Shown: positions 40,644 through 48,549 of the stretch, in pieces
Layout: the number at the start of each line of letters is the position of its first letter
Numbering within the stretch: position 1 is the stretch's first letter
NCBI GenBank assembly: GCA_003963115.1
Contig: RXJQ01000012.1
Location: 1-64,000 of the forward strand
Origin: Burkholderiales bacterium
GTDB lineage: Bacteria > Pseudomonadota > Gammaproteobacteria > Burkholderiales > Burkholderiaceae_C
Length of the DNA stretch: 64,000 nt
Direction: 5' to 3'
Notes under the pieces: model-generated
The model's database searches: none
Seen by the model: the letters and a program-made list of their open reading frames with translations, nothing else
What the model was told of the DNA's origin: nothing
Position numbers and translations under genes: made by a program

Positions 40644-41525
40644 TCAGGCCAGCTCGAAGATCTCCTGGAGCTCTTCTTCCCAGGTGATGAGTTCGTCGGC
40701 ACCTATGTGCAGCCAGCCTAGCGCCGACTCGCCGTGGGTCTTCCAGTCGATGTCCTGCTCCAGGCCTTCATGGCGACGCATGAGGTACTCGGCCACCAGG
40801 CCCATGGCGATCAGGGTGTTGACTTCGGACTGGGCGCGGCTTTCCTGGAAGATGTCCAGGTCATGGTGCAGGCGGATGGCTGCCGTCACGGTGGGCGACA
40901 GGCGCCAGACCCGAGCGACCAGGGCGCCGACCACGGCATGGTCGGTCTTGTGGTTGGTGTTCTCGGTCTCGATGAAGGAGCGGTCGATGCGCGCATGGGC
41001 CTCCACCAGCGTGCTGAGGTAGCCCCGCACGCTTTGCGCCATCACGGCCATGCCGACGTGGCAGAACAGGCCATAGGTGTGCGCCAGGTCGGTCGACACG
41101 CCAGGCAGTTTGCCTGCCATGAAGGACATGGCCAGGGCCCGGATGGTGCAGCGCTCCCAAAAGCGCAGCAGTTGCTTGGAGCTGACCTTGATGGCGCGCT
41201 GCGCCAGAAAGCCGGTCATGACGGCGGCGGTCTGCTCCAGGCCCAGGCGGTTCATAGCCTGCCCGATGGTCTGGGAGGGTTGGCCGGCGGCATACAAGGG
41301 GCTGTTGGCCACGCGAATCAAGGTGGCGGACATGGCCACATCGCTGGTGGCGATCTGCGCAACCTCGTTGAGATCGGGCTCGGCCTGCTCCATCGCGCTC
41401 TTCAGCCGGGTCAGCAGATGCGGACAGGGCGGGATGAGGATGTCGCGCAAGGGTCCGTCTTTGCGGGCCCTGTCCAATTCCTGGAGGATGTCGTCGATGC
41501 TGGTGGACTCTACGGCGGTCGTCAT
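40644..41525 (-). CDS. HDOD-domain signalling protein
   Basis: This has 293 residues from the ATG at 41525. The HDOD domain (about 25-230) begins with [15 protein letters not shown] [17 protein letters not shown] and contains [18 protein letters not shown] and the helical HxxxVG-like HVGMAVM. HDOD proteins are HD-fold relatives that usually lack catalytic His/Asp and act in signalling or stress regulation. No second domain is fused. Confidence 0.85.
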   Translation of the reverse strand: MTTAVESTSIDDILQELDRARKDGPLRDILIPPCPHLLTRLKSAMEQAEPDLNEVAQIATSDVAMSATLIRVANSPLYAAGQPSQTIGQAMNRLGLEQTAAVMTGFLAQRAIKVSSKQLLRFWERCTIRALAMSFMAGKLPGVSTDLAHTYGLFCHVGMAVMAQSVRGYLSTLVEAHARIDRSFIETENTNHKTDHAVVGALVARVWRLSPTVTAAIRLHHDLDIFQESRAQSEVNTLIAMGLVAEYLMRRHEGLEQDIDWKTHGESALGWLHIGADELITWEEELQEIFELA

Positions 41526-41598
41526 GGCGGGGCGAGGCAAAGCGAATAGTCTTATATCGGACGCCCACCGCTTGCCTTGAGCCCGTTTTCGGGTGTTT

Positions 41599-43056
41599 TC
41601 AGGTGGGAATGGACGACAATTTGAGGGTCAGACCCATGGGTGTCATGGTGAAGGACATGTGTTCGCGGGCCTCTCGTCCATCGGGGGTGTCGACGGTGTC
41701 CAGATTGAATTGGCTGAGCACGGTAGCAAGCGCCAACTTCATCTCCACCAGGGCCAGATAGCGCCCCGGACAGACCCGTGGCCCCGCACCAAATGGGGTC
41801 GAGACGCGCTTGGCGCTGGCGGCGTGTGCGGCATCGCTGTCCAGCCAGCGGTCCGGCGAGAAATCTTCGGCATTCTGGAAATAGCTGTCGCTCAGAGCAT
41901 CGTGCCGCGACACGCACCAGACCATGGTGTTCTTGGCAATGGCCACGTCGGCCACGACCGTGTCCTTCAAGGCCTCCACGACGCGAAATGGCGCCACCGG
42001 CTTGAGCCGCATGGTTTCGTGGCAGACGGCTTCGAGGTAGTGGAGCTGGGCCAGCTTGTCCATGTCGAGATCGGCCAGCGAGGGGCCTACGACGCGGCGC
42101 GCTTCCTCCTGGGCCTTGCTCAGGGCAACGGGATGGCGGTGCAGCAGGTGGATGGCCCAGGCCAGGGTGTTGGCCGTGGTGTCCTCGCCGGCCAGCAGCA
42201 TGGTGATCACGTTGCCCGCCACGTCGGCGTCGGTCACGCCGCTGTCGGGCTGGTCGGCCGCCGCGATCATGGCCTCCAGCAGGTTGTGGGGCTGGACCAA
42301 GCGAGTCGGGTCACGGCGCATGCGCTCGCGCGCTTGCAGGATGAAGTCGTCGATGGCCTTGACGACCTCACGCAGGCTGCGGTCCAGGTCGCGGTCCTGC
42401 GGCAGCTTGAACCAGCGCCAGTAGGGCGCGAAGGCATTCATGCGCCGGTAAAAGGCAGGGAAGATCTTGTCCAGGTGGCGCTGGATGATGTCGCCGTCCG
42501 ATTCCAAGGTGTTGGTCTCTGCGCCGAAGGCCAGGCCGGCGATGGCGTCCACCGTGAAGCGCATCAGATCGGCCTGCAGATCGATCACCTGGCGTGCCGC
42601 GGCCGCCTTGTGCCAACGCGCGGCCAAACGCTGTGCCACACCCAGCAGGGGCGGAAAATACGCCCGCACATGCGAGGGCGAGAAGGCCGCCATCACCATG
42701 CGCCGCTGCGCGTACCACATGTCGCCCTCGGCATTGAACACGCCGGGGTGAAGCCCCATCTCGCGCACGATCTCGTCGAGCTTGGCCGGGCGGCGAAAGC
42801 CCTCGGGACGGTCGCGCATCACGTCATTGATGGTCTCATGGTCGCGCAGCACCAGCACGGGCACGGGCCCCAGGCGGATCTTGAACACGGGCCCGTACTG
42901 CTTGGCCCAGCGCTCCAGATCAATGTGGACCTGATCGACCTGGACTTGCAAGGCATTGCCAACGAGGGGCAGAGGACGAGGCCCGGGCAGGTCGGCCCAG
43001 GCCCTCACGGCGCCACCGTGGTCTGCGGCTTGACGTGTGGATGCAGTCGTGTTCAT
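41599..43056 (-). CDS. cytochrome P450
   Basis: This heme monooxygenase has 485 residues. The I-helix oxygen-binding motif AGEDTTAN lies near 265, the K-helix ExxR in HETMRL near 325 and the heme-ligand Cys in FGAGPRVCPGR near 430. The N-terminal LPGPRPLPLVGN is the proline-rich hinge without a membrane anchor, so the enzyme is cytosolic. The layout resembles CYP102-like fatty-acid or CYP4-like hydroxylases, but no reductase domain or ferredoxin gene is attached. The ATG at 43056 gives the normal start. It diverges from dusC. Confidence 0.93.
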   Translation of the reverse strand: MNTTASTRQAADHGGAVRAWADLPGPRPLPLVGNALQVQVDQVHIDLERWAKQYGPVFKIRLGPVPVLVLRDHETINDVMRDRPEGFRRPAKLDEIVREMGLHPGVFNAEGDMWYAQRRMVMAAFSPSHVRAYFPPLLGVAQRLAARWHKAAAARQVIDLQADLMRFTVDAIAGLAFGAETNTLESDGDIIQRHLDKIFPAFYRRMNAFAPYWRWFKLPQDRDLDRSLREVVKAIDDFILQARERMRRDPTRLVQPHNLLEAMIAAADQPDSGVTDADVAGNVITMLLAGEDTTANTLAWAIHLLHRHPVALSKAQEEARRVVGPSLADLDMDKLAQLHYLEAVCHETMRLKPVAPFRVVEALKDTVVADVAIAKNTMVWCVSRHDALSDSYFQNAEDFSPDRWLDSDAAHAASAKRVSTPFGAGPRVCPGRYLALVEMKLALATVLSQFNLDTVDTPDGREAREHMSFTMTPMGLTLKLSSIPT

Positions 43057-43201
43057 GGTTGTCTTTCTTGTTGGCGTGAACGTTTGTCGCCTGATGCGGA
43101 CTCTGTGGGCCCTGACTGCACCCATTGTCAGCATAAGCGCTCTCCAGTCCTTACACTGACAGCCCCGGTTTACCCCTATTCGCGTTTCGCTTTCATTTGA
43201 C

Positions 43202-44269
43202 ATGGCCATCTTGCTGGCCCCCATGGAGGGATTGCTGGATTTCGCCTTGCGCGATGTCCTCACCCGCGTGGGCGGCATCGACCGTTGCGTGTCCGAGTTC
43301 ATCCGCGTGACGGACACCCTGCTGCCACCGCGTGCCTTCGTGCGCGTGGTGCCCGAGCTGCGTCATGGCAGCCGCACGCCGGCAGGCGTGCCAGTGCGCG
43401 CGCAACTGCTGGGCTCTGACCCGACCTGCCTGGCCGACAACGCCGCGCGGCTGGCCGAGTTGAAGTCCGCCGGGATCGATCTGAACTTTGGCTGCCCTGC
43501 CCGCGTCGTCAACCGGCATGGCGGCGGCGCCGCGCTCCTGCAGGAGCCTGAGCTGCTTCACCGCATCGTGCGTGCGGTGCGCGACGCCGTGCCGCCGGAT
43601 GTGCCCGTGTCGGCCAAGATGCGCCTGGGCTTCAACGACGACCACCTCACCGAGGACTGCGCCCGTGCCATCGCCGAGGGCGGCGCAGGCGAGTTGGTGG
43701 TGCATGCGCGCACCAAAGCGCATGGCTACCGGCCACCGGCCTACTGGGAGCGCATCGCCGATGTGCGTGCCGTGGTGGGCATCCCCGTCATCGCCAACGG
43801 TGAGATCTGGCATGTCGAAGATGCCCGCCGCTGCCGCGAGGTGTCGGGCTGCACCGGCATCATGCTCGGACGCGGCATCGTGGCCGATCCCGCTCTGGCG
43901 CTGGCCATCCTCGCCGATCAGGCCGGTGCCGACACGCCCGGGGCCCGCACGCAGCTACCTGGCTGGCCCGAACTGCAAGCGCTGCTGCAACTCTTCTGGC
44001 AGCTCATCCTCACCCACATCGAGCCACGTGCCCGTGCAGGCCGCATGAAGCAATGGCTCAACTACCTGCGCAAGCGCCACCCAGAGGCGGAGCAAGCCTA
44101 TATGCAGATCCGCACACTGACCGACTCACGCGTGGTGGACGCCATCGTGCAGTCCTGGGCCTTGGTACCGGCCGTCTACCCTCAAGCGTCAGCCACAGAT
44201 CAAGGTGCCTCGACCATCTCCGAAGACTGCCCCAGCACCCAGGCCACGGCCACACCACCGGCCAGGTAG
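43202..44269 (+). CDS. dusC: tRNA-dihydrouridine synthase C
   Basis: This flavoenzyme reduces uridine to dihydrouridine in tRNA; DusC acts at U16 in E. coli (355 residues). LAPMEGLLDFALRD starts the FMN barrel. The catalytic Cys lies in NFGCPARVVNRHGGGAALL near residue 98, FMN contacts are in SAKMRLGF, and the end VIANGEIWHVEDARRC...GIMLGRG is typical. The C-terminus is longer than in E. coli. The last 70 bases overlap the convergent MipA gene, so one of the two 3' ends may be degenerate. Confidence 0.92.
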   Translation: MAILLAPMEGLLDFALRDVLTRVGGIDRCVSEFIRVTDTLLPPRAFVRVVPELRHGSRTPAGVPVRAQLLGSDPTCLADNAARLAELKSAGIDLNFGCPARVVNRHGGGAALLQEPELLHRIVRAVRDAVPPDVPVSAKMRLGFNDDHLTEDCARAIAEGGAGELVVHARTKAHGYRPPAYWERIADVRAVVGIPVIANGEIWHVEDARRCREVSGCTGIMLGRGIVADPALALAILADQAGADTPGARTQLPGWPELQALLQLFWQLILTHIEPRARAGRMKQWLNYLRKRHPEAEQAYMQIRTLTDSRVVDAIVQSWALVPAVYPQASATDQGASTISEDCPSTQATATPPAR

Positions 44270-45033
44270 CTGCGCGTCTTGACCAGCGGGCTGTCGCGAA
44301 AGACTGCGCCATTGAGGTTGTCGTAGCGCATAAAGGCCCCCACCCAGGTGCGCTCGTAGCGCTTGCTCAGGCCCGCGATGAACTGCGCCCCCGAATAGCC
44401 CGCCGTGGCCTGGTAGGCCGGCCGTTCGGCCGTGGCGTACTGCGGTGCCACGTCGTAAAAATAGGCATGGCGCTGGCGGGTGCCATAGATGGGCCCGGCC
44501 AGCATGGTGAGGTTCCAGCCCGTGAAGCCCGCCACGCTGCGGATGTCGAGGTTGAGGTTCGGGCTGGCCTGCCAGCCGTCCGTGCCGATGTCGTGCCCCA
44601 GAGTGACGCCATAGGTGATGGGCACACGCATCTTCAGGCGGATGCGGTCTTCGTCAGAACGGTAGAAATGCACCTCCAGCGCCGGCCCCACCTCAATGGC
44701 CCCGGACAGGCTGGGCATGCTCTGGCGCGCATGGTTGCGCACGCTCGACACCGGGATGCTGCCGTTGAGGCCCAGATCCAGGTGCGCCTCGTCGCCAAAG
44801 TCCAGCAACTCGGCGCGCGCACCCTCGCGGTCGGCCTTGATCGTGTCGCCCCGGTAGACCACATAGGGCAAGGGAAAGGCGTAGTTGCGGGACTCGTCGG
44901 AGCCACGGTAGTCGGGCAGGCGCACGGTCGAGGCACCTAGGCCCAGCTCCCACTTCGGTTTGAGTTCGGCATGGGCAGGCAGCGCCAGCGCACCGCCCAG
45001 GATCAGCAAGCAGGTCTTTTTCATCGTCGACAT
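44200..45033 (-). CDS. MipA/OmpV-family outer membrane protein
   Basis: This is an outer-membrane beta-barrel (277 residues). A signal peptide (MKKTCLLILGGALALPAHA) precedes WELGLGASTVRLPDYRGSDESRNYAFPLPYVVYRG, the family hallmark. The end is amphipathic strands, though it closes with SSEMVEAP instead of the usual terminal Phe. That suggests the stop has moved into the neighbouring dusC sequence. Family members scaffold murein hydrolase complexes or take up small molecules. Confidence 0.88.
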   Translation of the reverse strand: MSTMKKTCLLILGGALALPAHAELKPKWELGLGASTVRLPDYRGSDESRNYAFPLPYVVYRGDTIKADREGARAELLDFGDEAHLDLGLNGSIPVSSVRNHARQSMPSLSGAIEVGPALEVHFYRSDEDRIRLKMRVPITYGVTLGHDIGTDGWQASPNLNLDIRSVAGFTGWNLTMLAGPIYGTRQRHAYFYDVAPQYATAERPAYQATAGYSGAQFIAGLSKRYERTWVGAFMRYDNLNGAVFRDSPLVKTRSYLAGGVAVAWVLGQSSEMVEAP

Positions 45034-45109
45034 CGTGGCTTGGGTGCGTGCATTCTCACATCTGCCCGCACAATGCGGTTTTTCGCAGCACAGACACGAC
45101 AAGCACACG

Positions 45110-46072
45110 ATGGCCATCCAATGGTTCCCCGGTCACATGAACGTGACCAAGAAAGCCATCAGCGAACGCATGAAGGAGATCGACGTCGTCATCGAGATGC
45201 TCGATGCGCGGCTGCCGGGCTCCAGTGCCAACCCCATGCTGGCCGAGCTCACGGGCTCGCGCAAGAAGCTCAAGGTGCTCAACAAGCAGGACGTGGCCGA
45301 CCCCGAACGCACCGCTGCCTGGCTGGCCTGGTACAACGCCCAGCCGGGCACACAGGCCATCGCACTGGATGCCAGCGATACCGCCCCCGCCCAGCGCCTG
45401 ATCAAGGCCTGCCGCGAACTGGCCCCCAACCGCGGCGGCATGGACAAGCCCCTGCGCGTGCTGATCTGCGGTGTGCCCAATGTGGGCAAGTCCACGCTGA
45501 TGAACACGCTGGTGGGCAAGAAGGCCGCCAAGACGGGCGACGAGGCCGGAGTCACCAAGGTCGAGCAGCGCATCAACCTCGCCAGCGACTTCTACCTCTT
45601 CGACACCCCGGGCATGCTGTGGCCCAAGATCACCATCGAGAAGGGCGGCTACCACCTGGCCGCCAGCGGCGCCGTGGGCCGCAATGCCTATGACGAGGAA
45701 GAGGTGGCGCTGGAGCTGCTGGCCAGCATCAAGGGCCCATACCCCCAACTGCTGGCCGCACGCTACAAACTTGACAACATTGTCCAGATCCCGTTTCAGC
45801 ATGATGACTTGCTTTTGGCGGAGATCGGCCGCAAGCGCGGTGCCGTGATGACAGGCGGGCGCGTCAACATGCAGAAGGCCGCCGAGATCGTGCTCAACGA
45901 TTTCCGCAGCGCTATCCTGGGCCGCATCACACTGGAGACGCCCGAGGAGTTCGAGCAATGGGCTTCCGTGGCTGTCGAGGTGGAAGCCGAACGCCAGCGC
46001 AAAAAGGCGGCCCGTAGCAAAAAGGGCAGCGGGCGCCGTGCGGAAGACGATGCGGCCGCATCCGAAGCCTGA
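45110..46072 (+). CDS. rbgA: ribosome biogenesis GTPase RbgA/YlqF
   Basis: This is a circularly permuted GTPase that helps assemble the large ribosomal subunit (320 residues). The G4 motif NKQD precedes the G1 motif GVPNVGKST (near residue 125), with G3 as DTPG near 170, the mark of the permuted family. It starts with IQWFPGHMNVTKKAI. The C-terminus ends in a Lys/Arg-rich tail (ERQRKKAARSKKGSGRR) that could bind rRNA. The ATG at 45110 gives the conserved start. Confidence 0.92.
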   Translation: MAIQWFPGHMNVTKKAISERMKEIDVVIEMLDARLPGSSANPMLAELTGSRKKLKVLNKQDVADPERTAAWLAWYNAQPGTQAIALDASDTAPAQRLIKACRELAPNRGGMDKPLRVLICGVPNVGKSTLMNTLVGKKAAKTGDEAGVTKVEQRINLASDFYLFDTPGMLWPKITIEKGGYHLAASGAVGRNAYDEEEVALELLASIKGPYPQLLAARYKLDNIVQIPFQHDDLLLAEIGRKRGAVMTGGRVNMQKAAEIVLNDFRSAILGRITLETPEEFEQWASVAVEVEAERQRKKAARSKKGSGRRAEDDAAASEA

Positions 46073-46114
46073 GTGCGCCGGTTGCCGCCCTCATACAGCG
46101 CTGAACATGCGCAA

Positions 46115-46141
46115 AAGGGCGGGCCATTACGACCCGCCCTT
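46115..46141. terminator. hairpin terminator after rbgA
   Basis: A perfect 9-bp stem (AAGGGCGGG/CCCGCCCTT) with a 9-base loop lies 43 bases past the rbgA stop. On the minus strand it runs into TTTT, so it may work in both directions. Confidence 0.6.
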
Positions 46142-46155
46142 CTTGATGTGAGAGA

Positions 46156-46177
46156 GGGCCTCTTACGCGAGAGGCCC
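46156..46177. repeat. second GC-rich hairpin downstream of rbgA
   Basis: GGGCCTCT and AGAGGCCC form a perfect 8-bp inverted repeat with a 6-base loop, 15 bases after the preceding hairpin. There is no T-run. Confidence 0.5.
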
Positions 46178-46240
46178 GGGAATCAACCTGCTTGCGTTGA
46201 CGGCGGGCAAGCGCGCCCAGCATAACCAGGCTGACTAAGT

Positions 46241-46259
46241 CCAGAGCGTACGACTCTGG
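46241..46259. repeat. third hairpin in the rbgA/PEP-CTERM interval
   Basis: CCAGAG and CTCTGG flank a 7-base loop. It lies immediately downstream of the weak hypothetical gene at 46260-46496 on the minus strand. There is no T-run. Confidence 0.4.
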
Positions 46260-46496
46260 CTAGGGCACGGCAGCAGCAGGCGCCATGGCCAGATCGCCAA
46301 AGCGCACGCCGGCAACAGCTGTGCACATCACTGTGAAGGCGGTGTTGACGGTTTTCTTGCCGACGAGTTGGGTTGAAGGTGATATGGACACGACCTCGTT
46401 AGGGGCTGGCCCCAGGTCATGCCGGGATTCATTGCTGCCAATCAGGGTCGTTCCGAACTCCAAACAGATCATGTCTGACACAATGGTAGTTGTCAT
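46260..46496 (-). CDS. possible small hypothetical protein
   Basis: This would code for 78 residues (start MTTTIVSDMICLEF) preceded by AAGG 4 bases before the ATG. No homologous family is recognised. Base composition is lower in GC than the surrounding core genes, as in the neighbouring PEP-CTERM gene. The remaining 46073-46571 interval holds three hairpins. This may be non-coding. Confidence 0.25.
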   Translation of the reverse strand: MTTTIVSDMICLEFGTTLIGSNESRHDLGPAPNEVVSISPSTQLVGKKTVNTAFTVMCTAVAGVRFGDLAMAPAAAVP

Positions 46497-46571
46497 GCGC
46501 CTTGGTTAACTTCTAGTGTTAGCGACGTCTATCTGTCTGTTTGACTTTGCTAAATCATCAAAGGAAGTTCC

Positions 46572-48218
46572 ATGCACAAATCAATCAACTCAAGTTTCAA
46601 ATTGCGCCCCCTGGCGGCAGCCGTTGCCATCATCGGCATCAACATGATGGCCGTCCCATTGGCACAGGCAGGTTCACTCAATCTCGGTGACCTTCTTGTC
46701 AGTTCCACGACTTACGTGGATCCAGGATTTGGTGTTGGTGCAGCACTGCCGAACAGCAAGTCCGGCTCTGGTGTGGCATCTGCTGCAAGCGGCTTTTGCA
46801 ACAGCAGTGATTGCGTCAACAACGTGTGGAACAACAGTCTGGCATCGAGCGCTGTTCCTGGCACTGGCGGAAACGACGGTAACTTTGGTACAACTTCCGG
46901 CATCATGCTCCGCAGCGTGAACGCAAACACCGGTGCAGTGACGGGCTCCCTGGACGTTACCGCCGCTGCTGCCGCGCAAGGTTTGAATTTGGTGACCAGC
47001 TTTGCATCGAAGTCTGAACTGGCTCTGAATGTGACGCCGGACGGTCGCTCCGTCACGTTCATGGGTTACAACAACACGACAGGCCGCCTGGACGTCTCCA
47101 ACAGCGCTACACCCGGTATCAGCGGTGCGACCTATGGCGAGCCAGGAAACACTGACACTGCTAATCCTACGTTCCGCGGTGTAGCTCAGTTGAACGTGGC
47201 CACAGGCGCACTGCAATACACCACGACCAATGCATATGCCGGCAACAATGGCCGCGCAGCAATCCTTGGTTCGAATGGCTTGTACTACACAGCTGGCAAC
47301 GCTGGCAACGGTAACGGCAGCAGCCTCATCACCGGCGCCAATGGCATCCAGTTGATCACGCCTGGCTCTAACGCGCCGTCAACCCCCTCGGCCACCCCTG
47401 GCACGAACGCCATCGGCGCGTTCAATATCACTCAGCTCGGTTACACAGCCGACAAGACGGCCAAAGACAGCAACTATCGTGGATTGACCGTCTTCAACAA
47501 CACACTGTATGCAACCAAAGGCAGTGGTGGTAACGGCATCAACACAATCTACCAAATTGGTACGGCCGGATCCCTGCCAACGGGTACGGGCGCTGCAACA
47601 CCCGTCACTGTCCTGCCTGGCATGAACACCAGTCTTGCCAGTGCCACCAATACGCCACACCCCTTCGGCATCTGGTTTGCAAACGACCATACCTTGTACG
47701 TGGCCGACGAGGGGTCAGGCAAGGCTACGGATTTCACCGACAAGTCGACCAAGGCAGGGGGCTTGCAAAAATACGTGCTTCAAAATGGCACATGGAACCT
47801 AGCCTACACTTTGGGTGGCGACATCGTTGGTCAAAGCTACACAGCCACCGGACAAGGCAGCCTTGCTGGCATCTCGCTCAACGTCACGACAGATGGCTTC
47901 CGCAATCTGACCGGCCGAGTCAACGATGACGGCACAGTCTCGCTGTTCACAGTCACATCTACCGAAGGCAGCGTGCTTGGTGATGCCGGTGCCGAGCCCA
48001 ACAAGCTGGTCTACTTCACAGACAATCTGAGTTACGGTGCGGCCGATGCCAGCACTGCAACGAGCACAGAGCTCGCAACGACTCTGATGACCGCTTCTGT
48101 AGGTGAAGCAATTCGTGGCGTGGCGTTGCCAGTGCCTGAGCCTGAGTCATATGCACTTGCTTTGATGAGCCTGGGCATCTTGGGCGTTGCTGCCAAGCGC
48201 CAGCGCCGTCAAGGCTGA
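46572..48218 (+). CDS. PEP-CTERM surface protein
   Basis: This is an exported protein of 548 residues. A signal peptide (LAAAVAIIGINMMAVPLAQA) starts it, and it ends with a PEP-CTERM sorting signal: VPEPESYALALMSLGILGVAAKRQRRQG, that is, PEP motif, hydrophobic helix, Arg/Lys cluster. Exosortases cut at the PEP motif and attach the protein to the surface or matrix. The body is rich in Gly, Asn, Thr and Ser with repeated strands (STTYVDPGFG, NNTTGRLDVSN), fitting a beta-propeller or adhesin. Codon GC is lower than its neighbours, suggesting separate history. No exosortase is in the window. A strong terminator follows. Confidence 0.88.
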   Translation: MHKSINSSFKLRPLAAAVAIIGINMMAVPLAQAGSLNLGDLLVSSTTYVDPGFGVGAALPNSKSGSGVASAASGFCNSSDCVNNVWNNSLASSAVPGTGGNDGNFGTTSGIMLRSVNANTGAVTGSLDVTAAAAAQGLNLVTSFASKSELALNVTPDGRSVTFMGYNNTTGRLDVSNSATPGISGATYGEPGNTDTANPTFRGVAQLNVATGALQYTTTNAYAGNNGRAAILGSNGLYYTAGNAGNGNGSSLITGANGIQLITPGSNAPSTPSATPGTNAIGAFNITQLGYTADKTAKDSNYRGLTVFNNTLYATKGSGGNGINTIYQIGTAGSLPTGTGAATPVTVLPGMNTSLASATNTPHPFGIWFANDHTLYVADEGSGKATDFTDKSTKAGGLQKYVLQNGTWNLAYTLGGDIVGQSYTATGQGSLAGISLNVTTDGFRNLTGRVNDDGTVSLFTVTSTEGSVLGDAGAEPNKLVYFTDNLSYGAADASTATSTELATTLMTASVGEAIRGVALPVPEPESYALALMSLGILGVAAKRQRRQG

Positions 48219-48248
48219 TTGTTGTCGGCTTTGCCGATTTCAATGAAG

Positions 48249-48278
48249 GCCGTGCTCCCGATGGAGCACGGCTTTTTT
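48249..48278 (+). terminator. strong intrinsic terminator after PEP-CTERM gene
   Basis: A perfect 10-bp GC-rich stem (GCCGTGCTCC/GGAGCACGGC) with loop CGAT is followed by six T residues, 31 bases past the stop. The rest of 48219-48549 shows no gene. Confidence 0.92.
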
Positions 48279-48549
48279 GTTGATATGCATTGGAACTCGT
48301 GCCGACAGTAGCGCCTGACTGCCAGCGCTGTCTGTCCAACATCGAGCCCATTCCACATTTTGGGTACTGCAACACCTGCTAGCCCGGGCTCAAAAGCTCG
48401 TTCAAGTATGGTTCTTCACCTCCGCTAAGAAACAACATCCCAAGCCATCGCGATGGCATCTTCCCAGCACAGACAACACACATTCTTGTCCTCATGCGCG
48501 GTTGGCTAAACAAGGCGTCGATACCAAACCTGCGACAATCGCCTCGCAC

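Noticed and set aside
46285-46509. 74-codon plus-strand frame before the PEP-CTERM gene
   Set aside because: No ribosome binding site, no domain; it overlaps a slightly better minus-strand frame that is itself weak.
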